Part shown: positions 46,786 through 54,738 of the stretch, piece by piece | Position numbering within the stretch: position 1 is the first letter of the stretch | Layout: the number at the start of each line of letters is the position of its first letter | Assembly: GCF_001661965.1 (NCBI RefSeq) | Contig: NZ_LYWZ01000028.1 | Coordinates: 1 to 64,000 of the forward strand | Direction of reading: 5' to 3' | Origin: Croceicoccus mobilis | GTDB lineage: Bacteria > Pseudomonadota > Alphaproteobacteria > Sphingomonadales > Sphingomonadaceae | DNA: 64,000 nt | The notes under the pieces: model-generated | Seen by the model: only the letters and a program-made list of their open reading frames with translations | Databases searched by the model: none | What the model was told of the DNA's origin: nothing | Made by a program: the position numbers and the translations under genes

Positions 46786-47236
46786 CCCAGCTTTCGACGA
46801 TGGCGCGGGCCGCGCGATCGACTTGGTCCCAGGTGCGGGAAAAGCCCTCGTCGCCGCCGTAATAGGGGTCGGCGACCGGCTCGCCCTCAAGCCCCTCGAC
46901 CATATCGAGAAGCAGCGCGATTTCAGCGGTCGTATCCATCGGGGCACGCGCCCGGATATCGGCAAGGTTTTCGCGGTCGAGCGCGAATATGTGGGTGAAG
47001 CTGCTGTAATCCACCTCGCCGATCTGGCGGGCGCGATAGGAGGAGATGTCCTCGCCCCGGCGCTTCGCTTCTGCCTGCGCGCGTGGATCGGGCGGGCCGC
47101 CGACATGCCAGTGGCCGGTGCCTGCTGAATCGACCTCCCAGTCGAGCCCGGCTTTAGAAAGCCGCGAACGCAAAGCGGCCTCTGCCAGAGGGGAGCGGCA
47201 GATATTGCCGAGGCAGACGAAAAGAACTGATGGCAT
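46508..47236 (-). CDS. Low-molecular-weight protein-tyrosine phosphatase with out-of-frame extension
   Basis: The first 150 residues are a complete LMW-PTP. The P-loop VCLGNICRSPLAE lies at the N terminus and the general-acid region VADPYYGGDEGF lies near residue 125. ATG 47236 is used; the TTG at 47245 is less likely. Normal members end about where this domain ends (ARAIVESW), but the frame here runs on for some 92 codons inside the kinase gene in another frame, giving a basic, biased tail. A single missing T after TGG at 46787 would have made TGGTGATG, a stop overlapping the kinase ATG. So a one-base deletion or base-calling error is likely. Confidence 0.85.
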   Translation of the reverse strand: MPSVLFVCLGNICRSPLAEAALRSRLSKAGLDWEVDSAGTGHWHVGGPPDPRAQAEAKRRGEDISSYRARQIGEVDYSSFTHIFALDRENLADIRARAPMDTTAEIALLLDMVEGLEGEPVADPYYGGDEGFSRTWDQVDRAARAIVESWDEPSHTGLRPAGTTGIQHHGAAWRRHIRCPSAHAGKRRHTGRKTGPACGAGGAHAGRNCCQWRRRPAGHRVRWRPAPDGKGRGWRPVILRVE

Positions 47237-47241
47237 AGAGG

Positions 47242-47865
47242 TCAATTCTCCGGCCGTATGGCGATTAAGTCGATCAGCGCGGACATGCCAGAATGGCCCG
47301 GTCCCTCGTCGACCTCGGCATCATAGGCGTTCAATATGCTTATGTCCCAGCCAGCAAAGGCTTCGCGCAGCATATCCTCGGTATAAAGGTTCTCTCGCGC
47401 TTTCGGGCCGCCGGTGCCGTATTCCAGCTGCTCTGGCCGATAGCCTTCGAGAAGGAGCAGGCCGCCCGGCTTCAGCGTCTTTGCAAAGCCTTTGAAGATT
47501 TCTGCCCGAAATGCGGGATCGGCAATCTGGATGAAAATGGCGACAACCGCATCGAACTCGGCCTCGGGCCAGCCATAGTCGGCCAGATCGACCAGTTCGG
47601 TATGCAGCCTCACGCCCTTTTCGCCGGCAAGTCGGCGGGCCTTGGCGATGCCCTTTGGCGCGAAATCGGTAGCGACGACATCATGGCCGAGGCCGGCAAG
47701 ATATACGCCATTGCGTCCTTCGCCGTCGGCCACGGCCAGTACCCGCGATGCGGGCGCGATGCGATGGGCCTCACGCTTCAGGAAGGCGTTGGGCTCGGTG
47801 CCGAATACGTAATGCTCGGCCTCGAACCTGTCGTCCCAGAATTGCGACTGCCCGTGATCTGCCAT
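47242..47865 (-). CDS. Class I SAM-dependent methyltransferase, TehB-like
   Basis: A 207-aa methyltransferase. Motif I is VLAVADGEGRNGVYLAGLGH, followed by VVATDFAPKGIAKARRLA and the LKPGGLLLLEGYRPEQ post-core motif; FDAVVAIFIQIAD is motif IV-like. The set resembles TehB/SmtA-type tellurite and thiol methyltransferases. ATG 47865 is preceded by GGGAGC. It is 5 bases from the phosphatase start, likely cotranscribed. Confidence 0.85.
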   Translation of the reverse strand: MADHGQSQFWDDRFEAEHYVFGTEPNAFLKREAHRIAPASRVLAVADGEGRNGVYLAGLGHDVVATDFAPKGIAKARRLAGEKGVRLHTELVDLADYGWPEAEFDAVVAIFIQIADPAFRAEIFKGFAKTLKPGGLLLLEGYRPEQLEYGTGGPKARENLYTEDMLREAFAGWDISILNAYDAEVDEGPGHSGMSALIDLIAIRPEN

Positions 47866-47936
47866 GCGCTGCTCCCTTGGTGCCCCGGCGATGTAGGAAG
47901 CGCCGGGGCATTCCGAAAGGCCAGCGAACAGAAAGC

Positions 47937-49427
47937 CTAGCGGGTGAGGGTCTTTCGCACGGCCTCGTGCCAACCGCCGATCAACTGCTGGCGCTCGTCC
48001 GCCTTCATCCTGGGGGTGAAGAGATCGCCCTGCGTCCATGTCGCGGCCAGATCGCCAAGGCTTTCCCAAACGCCTGTCGCAAGCCCTGCATGAAAGGCCG
48101 CGCCCAATGCCGTCGTTTCCAGATGGACGGGGCGCTCGACCGGGGCCTCCAGCATGTCGGCAAGAAACTGGCACAGCCAGTCGTTCGCCGCCATGCCGCC
48201 ATCGACACGGATCGCTTCGGGCGCCTTGCCGCCGTCGGCGACCATCGCCTGCGCGAGGTCCATCGTCTGATAGGCCACCGCCTCCAGCGCGGCGCGGGCC
48301 AGATGCGCCTGCGTCGCGCCAAGGGTCAGGCCAAAGATCGCGCCGCGCGCGTCCGGATCCCAATGCGGCGCGCCAAGGCCGACGAAGGCCGGCACCATAT
48401 AGACGCCGTGATTGCCGGGCACCTGCGTCGCCATGTCGTTCGTCTCACGCGCATGGGTAATGACCCCGATGCCGTCGCGCAGCCATTTCACCGCCGCGCC
48501 CGCGACGAAGATCGATCCTTCGAGCGCATAGGTCATCTCGCCATTCAGGCGATAGGCGGGCGTGGTCAAAAGGCGGTTCTGCGAAGCCAGCGCCTCCTTG
48601 CCGGTGTTCAAAAGCATGAAGCAACCGGTGCCATAGGTGCTCTTGGCCATGCCGACATCGAAACAGGCCTGCCCGAACAGGGCCGCCTGCTGGTCGCCCG
48701 CAACGCCCGCGATGGGGATTTCCGCGCCGAGCAATTCCTTGTCGGTCATGCCGAAGACATGGGAATTATCGTGTACCTCCGGCAGCATCGCCATCGGCAC
48801 GCGAAAGAGGCGGCACAGCTCTTCGTCCCACGCTTGCGTGCGGATGTTGTAAAGCAGGGTGCGGCCCGCATTGGTGACATCGGTCGCGTGGACCCTGCCG
48901 CCAGTAAGGCGCCACAGCAGGAAACTGTCGATGGTGCCGAATGCCAGCTCACCCTTTTCGGCGCGGGCGCGGGCGCCGGGAACCTCGTCCAGAATCCATG
49001 CCAGCTTCGTCGCCGAGAAATAGGGATCGACGAGAAGGCCGGTCTTTTCCCGCACGCCCTCTTCCTCGCCCGCTGCCTTCATCTGGGCGCAGAGCTTGGC
49101 CGTGCGGCGATCCTGCCAGACGATGGCGCGGTGGATCGGCTTGCCGGTGACGCGTTCCCAGACGACCACGGTTTCGCGCTGGTTGGTGATGCCGATGCCG
49201 GCAATGGCGCTGGCGGGCAGGGCGCTTTTGGCGATCGCCTCGCGCGCGGTTTTCACCGTATCGCGCCAGATATCCTCGACATCATGCTCGACCCAGCCGC
49301 CTTCGGGATAATGCTGCTGGAATTCGCACTGCGCGGTGCCGATGGGCTTGGCCGCGTCGTCGAATACGATGGATCGGGTGCTGGTCGTGCCCTGGTCGAT
49401 GGCGAGAATATGGCGGGGCTGGGTCAT
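47937..49427 (-). CDS. glpK: Glycerol kinase
   Basis: A 496-aa FGGY kinase that makes glycerol-3-phosphate from glycerol and ATP. The opening [27 protein letters not shown], the FGGY-type signature [20 protein letters not shown] and [19 protein letters not shown] identify glycerol kinase. ATG 49427 follows GGAGAG. It lies downstream of glpF with 35 bases between. Together with glpD it channels glycerol to DHAP. Confidence 0.96.
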   Translation of the reverse strand: MTQPRHILAIDQGTTSTRSIVFDDAAKPIGTAQCEFQQHYPEGGWVEHDVEDIWRDTVKTAREAIAKSALPASAIAGIGITNQRETVVVWERVTGKPIHRAIVWQDRRTAKLCAQMKAAGEEEGVREKTGLLVDPYFSATKLAWILDEVPGARARAEKGELAFGTIDSFLLWRLTGGRVHATDVTNAGRTLLYNIRTQAWDEELCRLFRVPMAMLPEVHDNSHVFGMTDKELLGAEIPIAGVAGDQQAALFGQACFDVGMAKSTYGTGCFMLLNTGKEALASQNRLLTTPAYRLNGEMTYALEGSIFVAGAAVKWLRDGIGVITHARETNDMATQVPGNHGVYMVPAFVGLGAPHWDPDARGAIFGLTLGATQAHLARAALEAVAYQTMDLAQAMVADGGKAPEAIRVDGGMAANDWLCQFLADMLEAPVERPVHLETTALGAAFHAGLATGVWESLGDLAATWTQGDLFTPRMKADERQQLIGGWHEAVRKTLTR

Positions 49428-49462
49428 CTTTGATCTCTCCGGGGGGGAAGTTAATATCTGGT

Positions 49463-50284
49463 TCAGGCAGGGATGTCAGCGTCGCTGGCTCCGGCCATTT
49501 CTTCGCGGTTCTGGAACGGCTTCACGCCATATTGATAGATCGCGGCACCGACCACGCCGCCGACCAGCGGGCCCGCGATGGGCACCCACATGTAGAAATC
49601 CTTGCCGGGCAGGGCGGATGATCCCCAGCCTGCGAAAAAGGCGAAAATGCGCGGGCCAAGATCGCGCGCCGGATTGATCGGCCATGCTTCCAGATATCCG
49701 CCCGATGCGCCGATCCCGGCGACCAGCAAGCCGATCATGAACGCGCCCGAATTCGCCATGGGCGCGACGGTGTTATATTCATCGGTGATCGCGAAAATGC
49801 CAAGCAGCAGGATGCCGGTCAGGATCACCTCGTCCCAAAAGGCATGGGTGGGGGTGATGTGAAGCCCGGGGTTGGTGAAGAACACGCCCGATGCGCCGCC
49901 CGCCGCGCGGGTCAGCTCATGGGTGGCGTTAAAGGCATCGATCACCGGGCCATACATCTGCAGCACCAGCGCCGCGCCAATGAATCCGCCCACGACCTGC
50001 GCTGCCATATAGGGCAGCACCTTTCGTTTGGGAAAACCGCGAAACAGCATCAGCGCCAGCGTCACCGCCGGATTGGCATGCGTGCCCGATACCGAGCCGG
50101 TGACGAAAATCGCCAGCGTCACGGCCAGGCCCCAGGCGATGCACACGCCCCAATAGGCGGTCGCGTATGGGCTGGGATCGTAAAGAATGATCATGGCTGC
50201 GGCGCTGTCGCCAAGGGTGATGATGATCGCCACCGCCAGCATTTCGGAAATGAGTTCGCCTATCAGGCGGCCTTTCAGGGGCAA
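49463..50284 (-). CDS. glpF: Glycerol uptake facilitator, MIP/aquaporin family
   Basis: A six-helix membrane channel of 273 aa with both NPA boxes ([11 protein letters not shown] and [10 protein letters not shown]). The Asp after the second NPA (NPARD) marks glycerol-conducting members. The start is set at TTG 50284 ([14 protein letters not shown]...), because GGAGGA lies seven bases upstream and the N terminus then fits the family. The ATG at 50326 gives 14 more residues but has no ribosome-binding site. First gene of the leftward glpFK unit, divergent from glpD. Confidence 0.9.
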   Translation of the reverse strand: MPLKGRLIGELISEMLAVAIIITLGDSAAAMIILYDPSPYATAYWGVCIAWGLAVTLAIFVTGSVSGTHANPAVTLALMLFRGFPKRKVLPYMAAQVVGGFIGAALVLQMYGPVIDAFNATHELTRAAGGASGVFFTNPGLHITPTHAFWDEVILTGILLLGIFAITDEYNTVAPMANSGAFMIGLLVAGIGASGGYLEAWPINPARDLGPRIFAFFAGWGSSALPGKDFYMWVPIAGPLVGGVVGAAIYQYGVKPFQNREEMAGASDADIPA

Positions 50285-50303
50285 GGGAGAATCCTCCGAT
50301 ATA

Positions 50304-50376
50304 TTTTCGCTTTCAATGCGCCCCATAGCATTTGGTTTCGTACGAACGTCAATATTTTCGTTTGAGTTTTCGTTTT
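50304..50376. promoter_or_regulatory. Divergent glpF/glpD control region with TTTTCG repeats
   Basis: Direct repeats TTTTCGTTTG (50355) and TTTTCGTTTT (50367) are 12 bases apart, a related TTTTCGCTTT lies at 50304, and a perfect palindrome TTCGTACGAA lies at 50337-50346. DeoR-family GlpR proteins bind TTCG-rich direct or inverted repeats, and a GlpR-type gene follows glpD. Control by GlpR is inferred from these facts. Confidence 0.6.
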
Positions 50377-50524
50377 TCGGGACCTAAATAGGCGTCGAAG
50401 CGTAATCCGGTCGTCGGCGCCTACCCCTCTCCCCATATCTCCCAGGCGTCGGCGACCGGGCCCTTTGCGCGACGCTGCAAAGGGCCCGGACTTGAAAAAC
50501 GATAGATCTGAAGAGGACGTGAGA

Positions 50525-52024
50525 GTGACCAAGCCTGCTATCCCCGAAGTCGACCTGCTGATCATCGGCGGCGGCATCAATGGCGCAGGGATCGCACGCG
50601 ATGCGGTCGGACGCGGCCTTTCTGTCATGCTGGTGGAGCAGGACGATCTGGCAAGCTACACCTCCTCCAGCTCGACCAAGCTGATCCATGGCGGCCTGCG
50701 CTATCTCGAGTACTACGAATTCCGGCTGGTGCGAGAGGCGCTGATCGAGCGTGAGCGGCTGTTGAACATGGCGCCGCATATCATCTGGCCGCTGCGTTTC
50801 GTGCTGCCGCAGTCGCAATCGCCGCGCCCTGCGTGGATGGTGCGGCTGGGCCTGTTCCTTTACGACAATATCGGCGGGCGCAAGGAACTGCCCGGCACCG
50901 ATACCATCGACCTGTCAAGCGACCTGAAAGGCAGCGGCCTGAAAGATGGCGGCAAGGCCTTCGTCTATTCCGACTGCTGGGTCGAAGACAGCCGCCTCGT
51001 CGCATTGAACGCGATGGATGCCGCTGCGCGCGGTGCGGATATCCGCACCCGCACAAAGCTGATCGCCGGTCGGGCAGATGGCGATGAATGGATCGCCACG
51101 ATCGAGGACAAGGACGGTACTCACGAAGTCCGCGCGAAAATGCTGATCAATGCCGCCGGGCCGTGGGTGGACGAGATGCTTCGCACGCTGGGCCGGGCGA
51201 AAAACGATCGCGGTGTGCGGCTGGTCAAGGGCAGCCATATCATCGTGCCCAAACTCTATGATGGCGACCATGCCTTCATGCTCCAGAACCCCGATCGCCG
51301 CATCGTCTTCGCCATCCCCTATGAGCATGACTACACGCTGGTCGGCACCACGGACGAGCCATGGCAAGCCGCGCCGGGCAAGGCCGAGATCAGCGAGAGC
51401 GAGACCGAATATCTGCTCGACACCGCGAACCGCTATTTCGAAACGCAGGTAGGCAAGGGCGATGTGAAATGGAGTTATGCCGGCATCCGCCCGCTTTATG
51501 ACGATCATGCCGCCAATGCGTCAGCCGTGACACGCGACTATGTGCTCGACCTTGAGAAAGGTGAGCCGGGGCGCCCGCCGATGCTGTCGATATTCGGCGG
51601 CAAGATCACGACCTTCCGTAAGCTGGCCGAACACGCGATGCAGGAGATCTCGGGCATTTTCCCGAAGATGGGGCGCGCATGGACCGCAGGTATCACCCTT
51701 CCGGGCGGTGAGATCGCCCGTGGCGATTTCGAAGGCTTCGTCGACACACTTTCTGTGCGCTACCCGCAGTTGCCCGCTGCACTGCTGCGGCGATATGCGC
51801 GGGCCTATGGCGCGCGGACGCACGTTCTGATCGGCGGAGCTGCGACGCTGGACGAGCTGGGCCGCGATTTCGGTGGCGGGCTGTATCAGGCCGAAGTAGA
51901 TTATCTGGTCGAGCACGAATGGGCGCGCAGTGCCGAGGATATTCTGTGGCGCCGCACGAAGATGGGGCTGCATGTTCCCGCCGGCACTGCCGAAGCAGTG
52001 GAAGCCTATCTGGCGACACGTTGA
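50525..52024 (+). CDS. glpD: Aerobic glycerol-3-phosphate dehydrogenase
   Basis: A 499-aa FAD enzyme that oxidises glycerol-3-phosphate to DHAP at the inner membrane and feeds quinones. The FAD loop LLIIGGGINGAGIARDAVGRG is at the N terminus; STKLIHGGLRYLEYYEF, INAAGPWVDE and FGGKITTFRKLAE are GlpD hallmarks. The start is taken as GTG 50525 with GAGGA eight bases upstream; GTG 50519 is a close alternative. Divergent from glpF and followed by glpR. Confidence 0.95.
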   Translation: MTKPAIPEVDLLIIGGGINGAGIARDAVGRGLSVMLVEQDDLASYTSSSSTKLIHGGLRYLEYYEFRLVREALIERERLLNMAPHIIWPLRFVLPQSQSPRPAWMVRLGLFLYDNIGGRKELPGTDTIDLSSDLKGSGLKDGGKAFVYSDCWVEDSRLVALNAMDAAARGADIRTRTKLIAGRADGDEWIATIEDKDGTHEVRAKMLINAAGPWVDEMLRTLGRAKNDRGVRLVKGSHIIVPKLYDGDHAFMLQNPDRRIVFAIPYEHDYTLVGTTDEPWQAAPGKAEISESETEYLLDTANRYFETQVGKGDVKWSYAGIRPLYDDHAANASAVTRDYVLDLEKGEPGRPPMLSIFGGKITTFRKLAEHAMQEISGIFPKMGRAWTAGITLPGGEIARGDFEGFVDTLSVRYPQLPAALLRRYARAYGARTHVLIGGAATLDELGRDFGGGLYQAEVDYLVEHEWARSAEDILWRRTKMGLHVPAGTAEAVEAYLATR

Positions 52025-52054
52025 TTGCGCGATGGCGCGCGCTAGGGTGCGGCG

Positions 52055-52852
52055 ATGAACGAGCTTCCCGGCCATGACAGCGATATCGTCGCCAAGCGGC
52101 GTGAACATATCCTCGAACTCGCGCGGGCGGCCGGAAGCGTAAGCGTCGAATATCTGGCAGAGCGGCTGGAGGTGACACCCCAGACCATTCGCAAGGACCT
52201 TAATGTCCTTGCCGAACGATCGCTCTTGTCACGCGTCCATGGCGGGGCGCTGGTCACTTCGGGTGTCAGCAATCTGGCCTATGACGCGCGCCGCCGCGTG
52301 GCGAGTGAGGCGAAATCCGGCATCGGCTCCGCCGCCGCGGCGCTGGTGCCCGATGGCGCATCGCTGTTCATCAATGTCGGCACCACGGTCGAGGCGGTGG
52401 CGGCGAACCTCTCGCATCACCGCGATCTCGTTATCATCTCGAACAATCTCAATGTCATCGACATGCTATCGGGCCATCCATCGGCCCAGCTGGTCTGTGT
52501 GGGCGGATCGGTGCGCACGGCGGACCGGGCGGTGGTGGGCGCGCTGGCCATGCGCTTCATCGACAATTTCAAGGTCGATTACGCGATCATCGGTGTTTCC
52601 GCGCTCGATTCCGATGGCTCGCTGCTTGATTTCGACATTGACGAGGTGGAGGTCGCGCAGCGGATCATCAGCAATGCGCGCAAGGTGATCCTTGTCGCCG
52701 ATAATACCAAGGTCGGTCGCTCCGCACCTGTTCGCATTTGCGGAATGGATGAGATCGATTTCCTCGTTTGCGACCGGATAGAGGATGCGGAACTACGCGC
52801 CGCGATCGCGCGCGGCGGGGTCGAACTGATCGAAACCGGCGGCGCGCACTAG
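52055..52852 (+). CDS. glpR: DeoR-family regulator, probable glycerol repressor
   Basis: A 265-aa regulator. The DeoR helix-turn-helix (VEYLAERLEVTPQTIRKDL, then LLSRVHGGAL) is at residues about 30-65, and a sugar-phosphate-binding domain follows (FINVGTTVEAVA, VDYAIIGVSALD, LVADNTKVGRSAPV). It lies 30 bases after glpD. Family GlpR proteins are relieved by glycerol-3-phosphate. Its stop shares the bases CTAG with the stop of the convergent tetR gene. Confidence 0.9.
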   Translation: MNELPGHDSDIVAKRREHILELARAAGSVSVEYLAERLEVTPQTIRKDLNVLAERSLLSRVHGGALVTSGVSNLAYDARRRVASEAKSGIGSAAAALVPDGASLFINVGTTVEAVAANLSHHRDLVIISNNLNVIDMLSGHPSAQLVCVGGSVRTADRAVVGALAMRFIDNFKVDYAIIGVSALDSDGSLLDFDIDEVEVAQRIISNARKVILVADNTKVGRSAPVRICGMDEIDFLVCDRIEDAELRAAIARGGVELIETGGAH

Positions 52853-53472
52853 TCGGCAAGCCCTGCGCCGCGCAGGAAGAAATCGGTTCGCCTGCGGATC
52901 TGTTCGGGGGTCGCAGGCTCGAAATGGCCGTGGCTGATCGCCTCCATCTGGAAGTCGAGCACATGCATGCCAAGGAAGATATCGGCGAGCATCGTCGGCT
53001 CCTCGATCATCTCGACTCCCTGCTCCGCCCATAACTGGAAAATGTCGTGCAAGGCGACACGCTTGCCGAGCTGGGTCTTTTTGAAAAAATCCTCTGCAAA
53101 GCTGGAATCGGCGATGCATCGGCTCATGACAATACGAAAAATTGCAATATATTCGGGGCTTAGAACGGATTCGTGCAGCGCTAGGCCGACTTCGTGCAGC
53201 GTCACGGACGGCTTTCCACCGCGTGCTGCAATCTCGCGGATGATATCGGCCCCGTGATCACGGGTGTCGGAAATGACGGCCTCCAGCAGACCCTCCTTGT
53301 TGCCGAAAAGCTTGTAGAGCGTCGCGAGCGATCCGCCTGCGCGTTCAACGACTTCCGACAGCTTGGTCGCCTCGAATCCCTGTTCGGTGAACAGGGTGAG
53401 CGCGGCGCATTTCATGGCGTTGCACCGGCGGTCGAGCCGTTCGTCCGTAATCTCCGTCAATTTCTCACTCAT
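52849..53472 (-). CDS. TetR-family regulator of the efflux operon
   Basis: A 207-aa TetR/AcrR regulator. The N-terminal helix-turn-helix is at residues about 20-62 (AALTLFTEQGFEATKLSEVV, GGSLATLYKLFGNKEGLLEA). The C-terminal domain is of the AefR-like type found with RND pumps. It is divergent from the efflux operon with 78 bases between starts, so it likely represses it. Start ATG 53472. Confidence 0.9.
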   Translation of the reverse strand: MSEKLTEITDERLDRRCNAMKCAALTLFTEQGFEATKLSEVVERAGGSLATLYKLFGNKEGLLEAVISDTRDHGADIIREIAARGGKPSVTLHEVGLALHESVLSPEYIAIFRIVMSRCIADSSFAEDFFKKTQLGKRVALHDIFQLWAEQGVEMIEEPTMLADIFLGMHVLDFQMEAISHGHFEPATPEQIRRRTDFFLRGAGLAD

Positions 53473-53476
53473 TGTA

Positions 53477-53537
53477 CTTTTTGCCTCTTGAACCGCGACG
53501 TGTAATCGCTATTACGCATTTCGCAACCGCAAAAAGT
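53477..53537. promoter_or_regulatory. tetR-efflux divergent operator region
   Basis: An inverted repeat GTAAT-CGCT-ATTAC (53502-53515) lies mid-way between the two start codons. It is framed by a perfect pair ACTTTTTGC (53477-53485) / GCAAAAAGT (53529-53537), symmetric within a few bases of the same centre. These are reasonable TetR-family operator candidates. Confidence 0.5.
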
Positions 53538-53550
53538 TCGGAATTTCATA

Positions 53551-54735
53551 ATGCGCAGCTTCCTATTCCCGCTGGCGGCGTCCCTCGCTCTTGCCGCATG
53601 CGGGGGACCCGATCAGCAGCCTGCCCCCCAGGCGGTGCCGGTCAAGACCATCACCGTGGCGACCGAAGATGTACCCAATGTCGTCGAATTGCCCGGCCGC
53701 GTGGCCGCCGTCCGCACGGCAGAGGTGCGCGCACGCGTCACCGGCATCGTTCAGCGCCGCCTCTATGAGGAAGGTTCCGACGTGCGTGAGGGGCAGCCGC
53801 TGTTCCGCATCGACCCATCGGAAATGCAAGCAAGCTATGCGCAGGTCGAGGCCAGCCTGAAATCCGCGCAGGCCACCGCCACCAATGCCCATGCGGTTGT
53901 CGACCGGTATGAGCCGCTGGTGAAGGAAAACGCGATCAGCCGGCAGGAATATGACGCCGCGGTCGCTGCCATGCGCGAGGCCGATGCCAATGTCGCGCAG
54001 CTGCGCGCCCAGCTGCAGGCGGCATCGCTCCAGCTTGGCTATACGCTGGTCCGGGCCCCGATCTCGGGCCGTTCGGGCCGAGCGCAGGTGACCGAGGGCG
54101 CGCTGGTGAGTTCCAGCGAAGGCACGCTCCTCGCCACGGTCGAACAGACCTCGCCTGTCTATGTAACCTTCAACGAATCGGCTGCCAATCTCGTGCGAGT
54201 GCGCAGGCAGATGGCGGCCGGCGAGCTCGATTACAGCGACGGTCAGAGGGTAGAGGTCAGGCTGACACTGGCCGATGGCAGCGCCTATCCGGTGCCCGGC
54301 TACATCGACTTCCTGGCATTCTCGGTCGAGGAAACGACCGGCACGGTCGAGATCCGTGCCGAGGTGCCCAATCCCGATGGGGCGTTGATTCCCGGCGAAT
54401 TCGTGCGCGGCCACCTGCGCGTGGGTTCGCGCAAAGGTGCGATCGTCGTGCCGCAGCGTGCGGTTACCATGGCCAGTGGTGGCGGAACCGTCATGGTCAT
54501 CGCCGAGGATGGCACTGCCGAAGTCCGCAGCGTGAAGCTGGGCCAGATGACCGAAGGCAAGTGGATCGTGGAAAGCGGGCTCAAGCCGGGCGACGAGGTC
54601 ATCATCAGCAATCTGCAGAAACTGCGTCCGGGCGTTCCGGTGCAGGTCGCCAATACGCCCACCGGGCAGGACGGAGCGGCAGCAAAGGCCAGCGGGGCAA
54701 CACCCTCTGGCGCAAAGGCCGAAGAGGCGAACTGA
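53551..54735 (+). CDS. RND efflux periplasmic adaptor (membrane fusion) lipoprotein
   Basis: A 394-aa AcrA-like adaptor. A lipoprotein signal peptide ends in the lipobox LAAC (Cys 17). It is followed by the beta-barrel/lipoyl halves (VVELPGRVAAVRTAEVRARVTG, LGYTLVRAPISGRSGRA), a coiled-coil hairpin (about 100-160), and a C-terminal Ala/Gly-rich tail. It links the inner-membrane pump to the outer-membrane channel. First gene of the operon; the pump gene follows after 3 bases. Confidence 0.94.
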   Translation: MRSFLFPLAASLALAACGGPDQQPAPQAVPVKTITVATEDVPNVVELPGRVAAVRTAEVRARVTGIVQRRLYEEGSDVREGQPLFRIDPSEMQASYAQVEASLKSAQATATNAHAVVDRYEPLVKENAISRQEYDAAVAAMREADANVAQLRAQLQAASLQLGYTLVRAPISGRSGRAQVTEGALVSSSEGTLLATVEQTSPVYVTFNESAANLVRVRRQMAAGELDYSDGQRVEVRLTLADGSAYPVPGYIDFLAFSVEETTGTVEIRAEVPNPDGALIPGEFVRGHLRVGSRKGAIVVPQRAVTMASGGGTVMVIAEDGTAEVRSVKLGQMTEGKWIVESGLKPGDEVIISNLQKLRPGVPVQVANTPTGQDGAAAKASGATPSGAKAEEAN

Positions 54736-54738
54736 TCC

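Noticed and set aside
50285-50326. Longer glpF start at ATG 50326
   Set aside because: No Shine-Dalgarno sequence before it, whereas TTG 50284 has GGAGGA at ideal spacing and gives a family-like N terminus.
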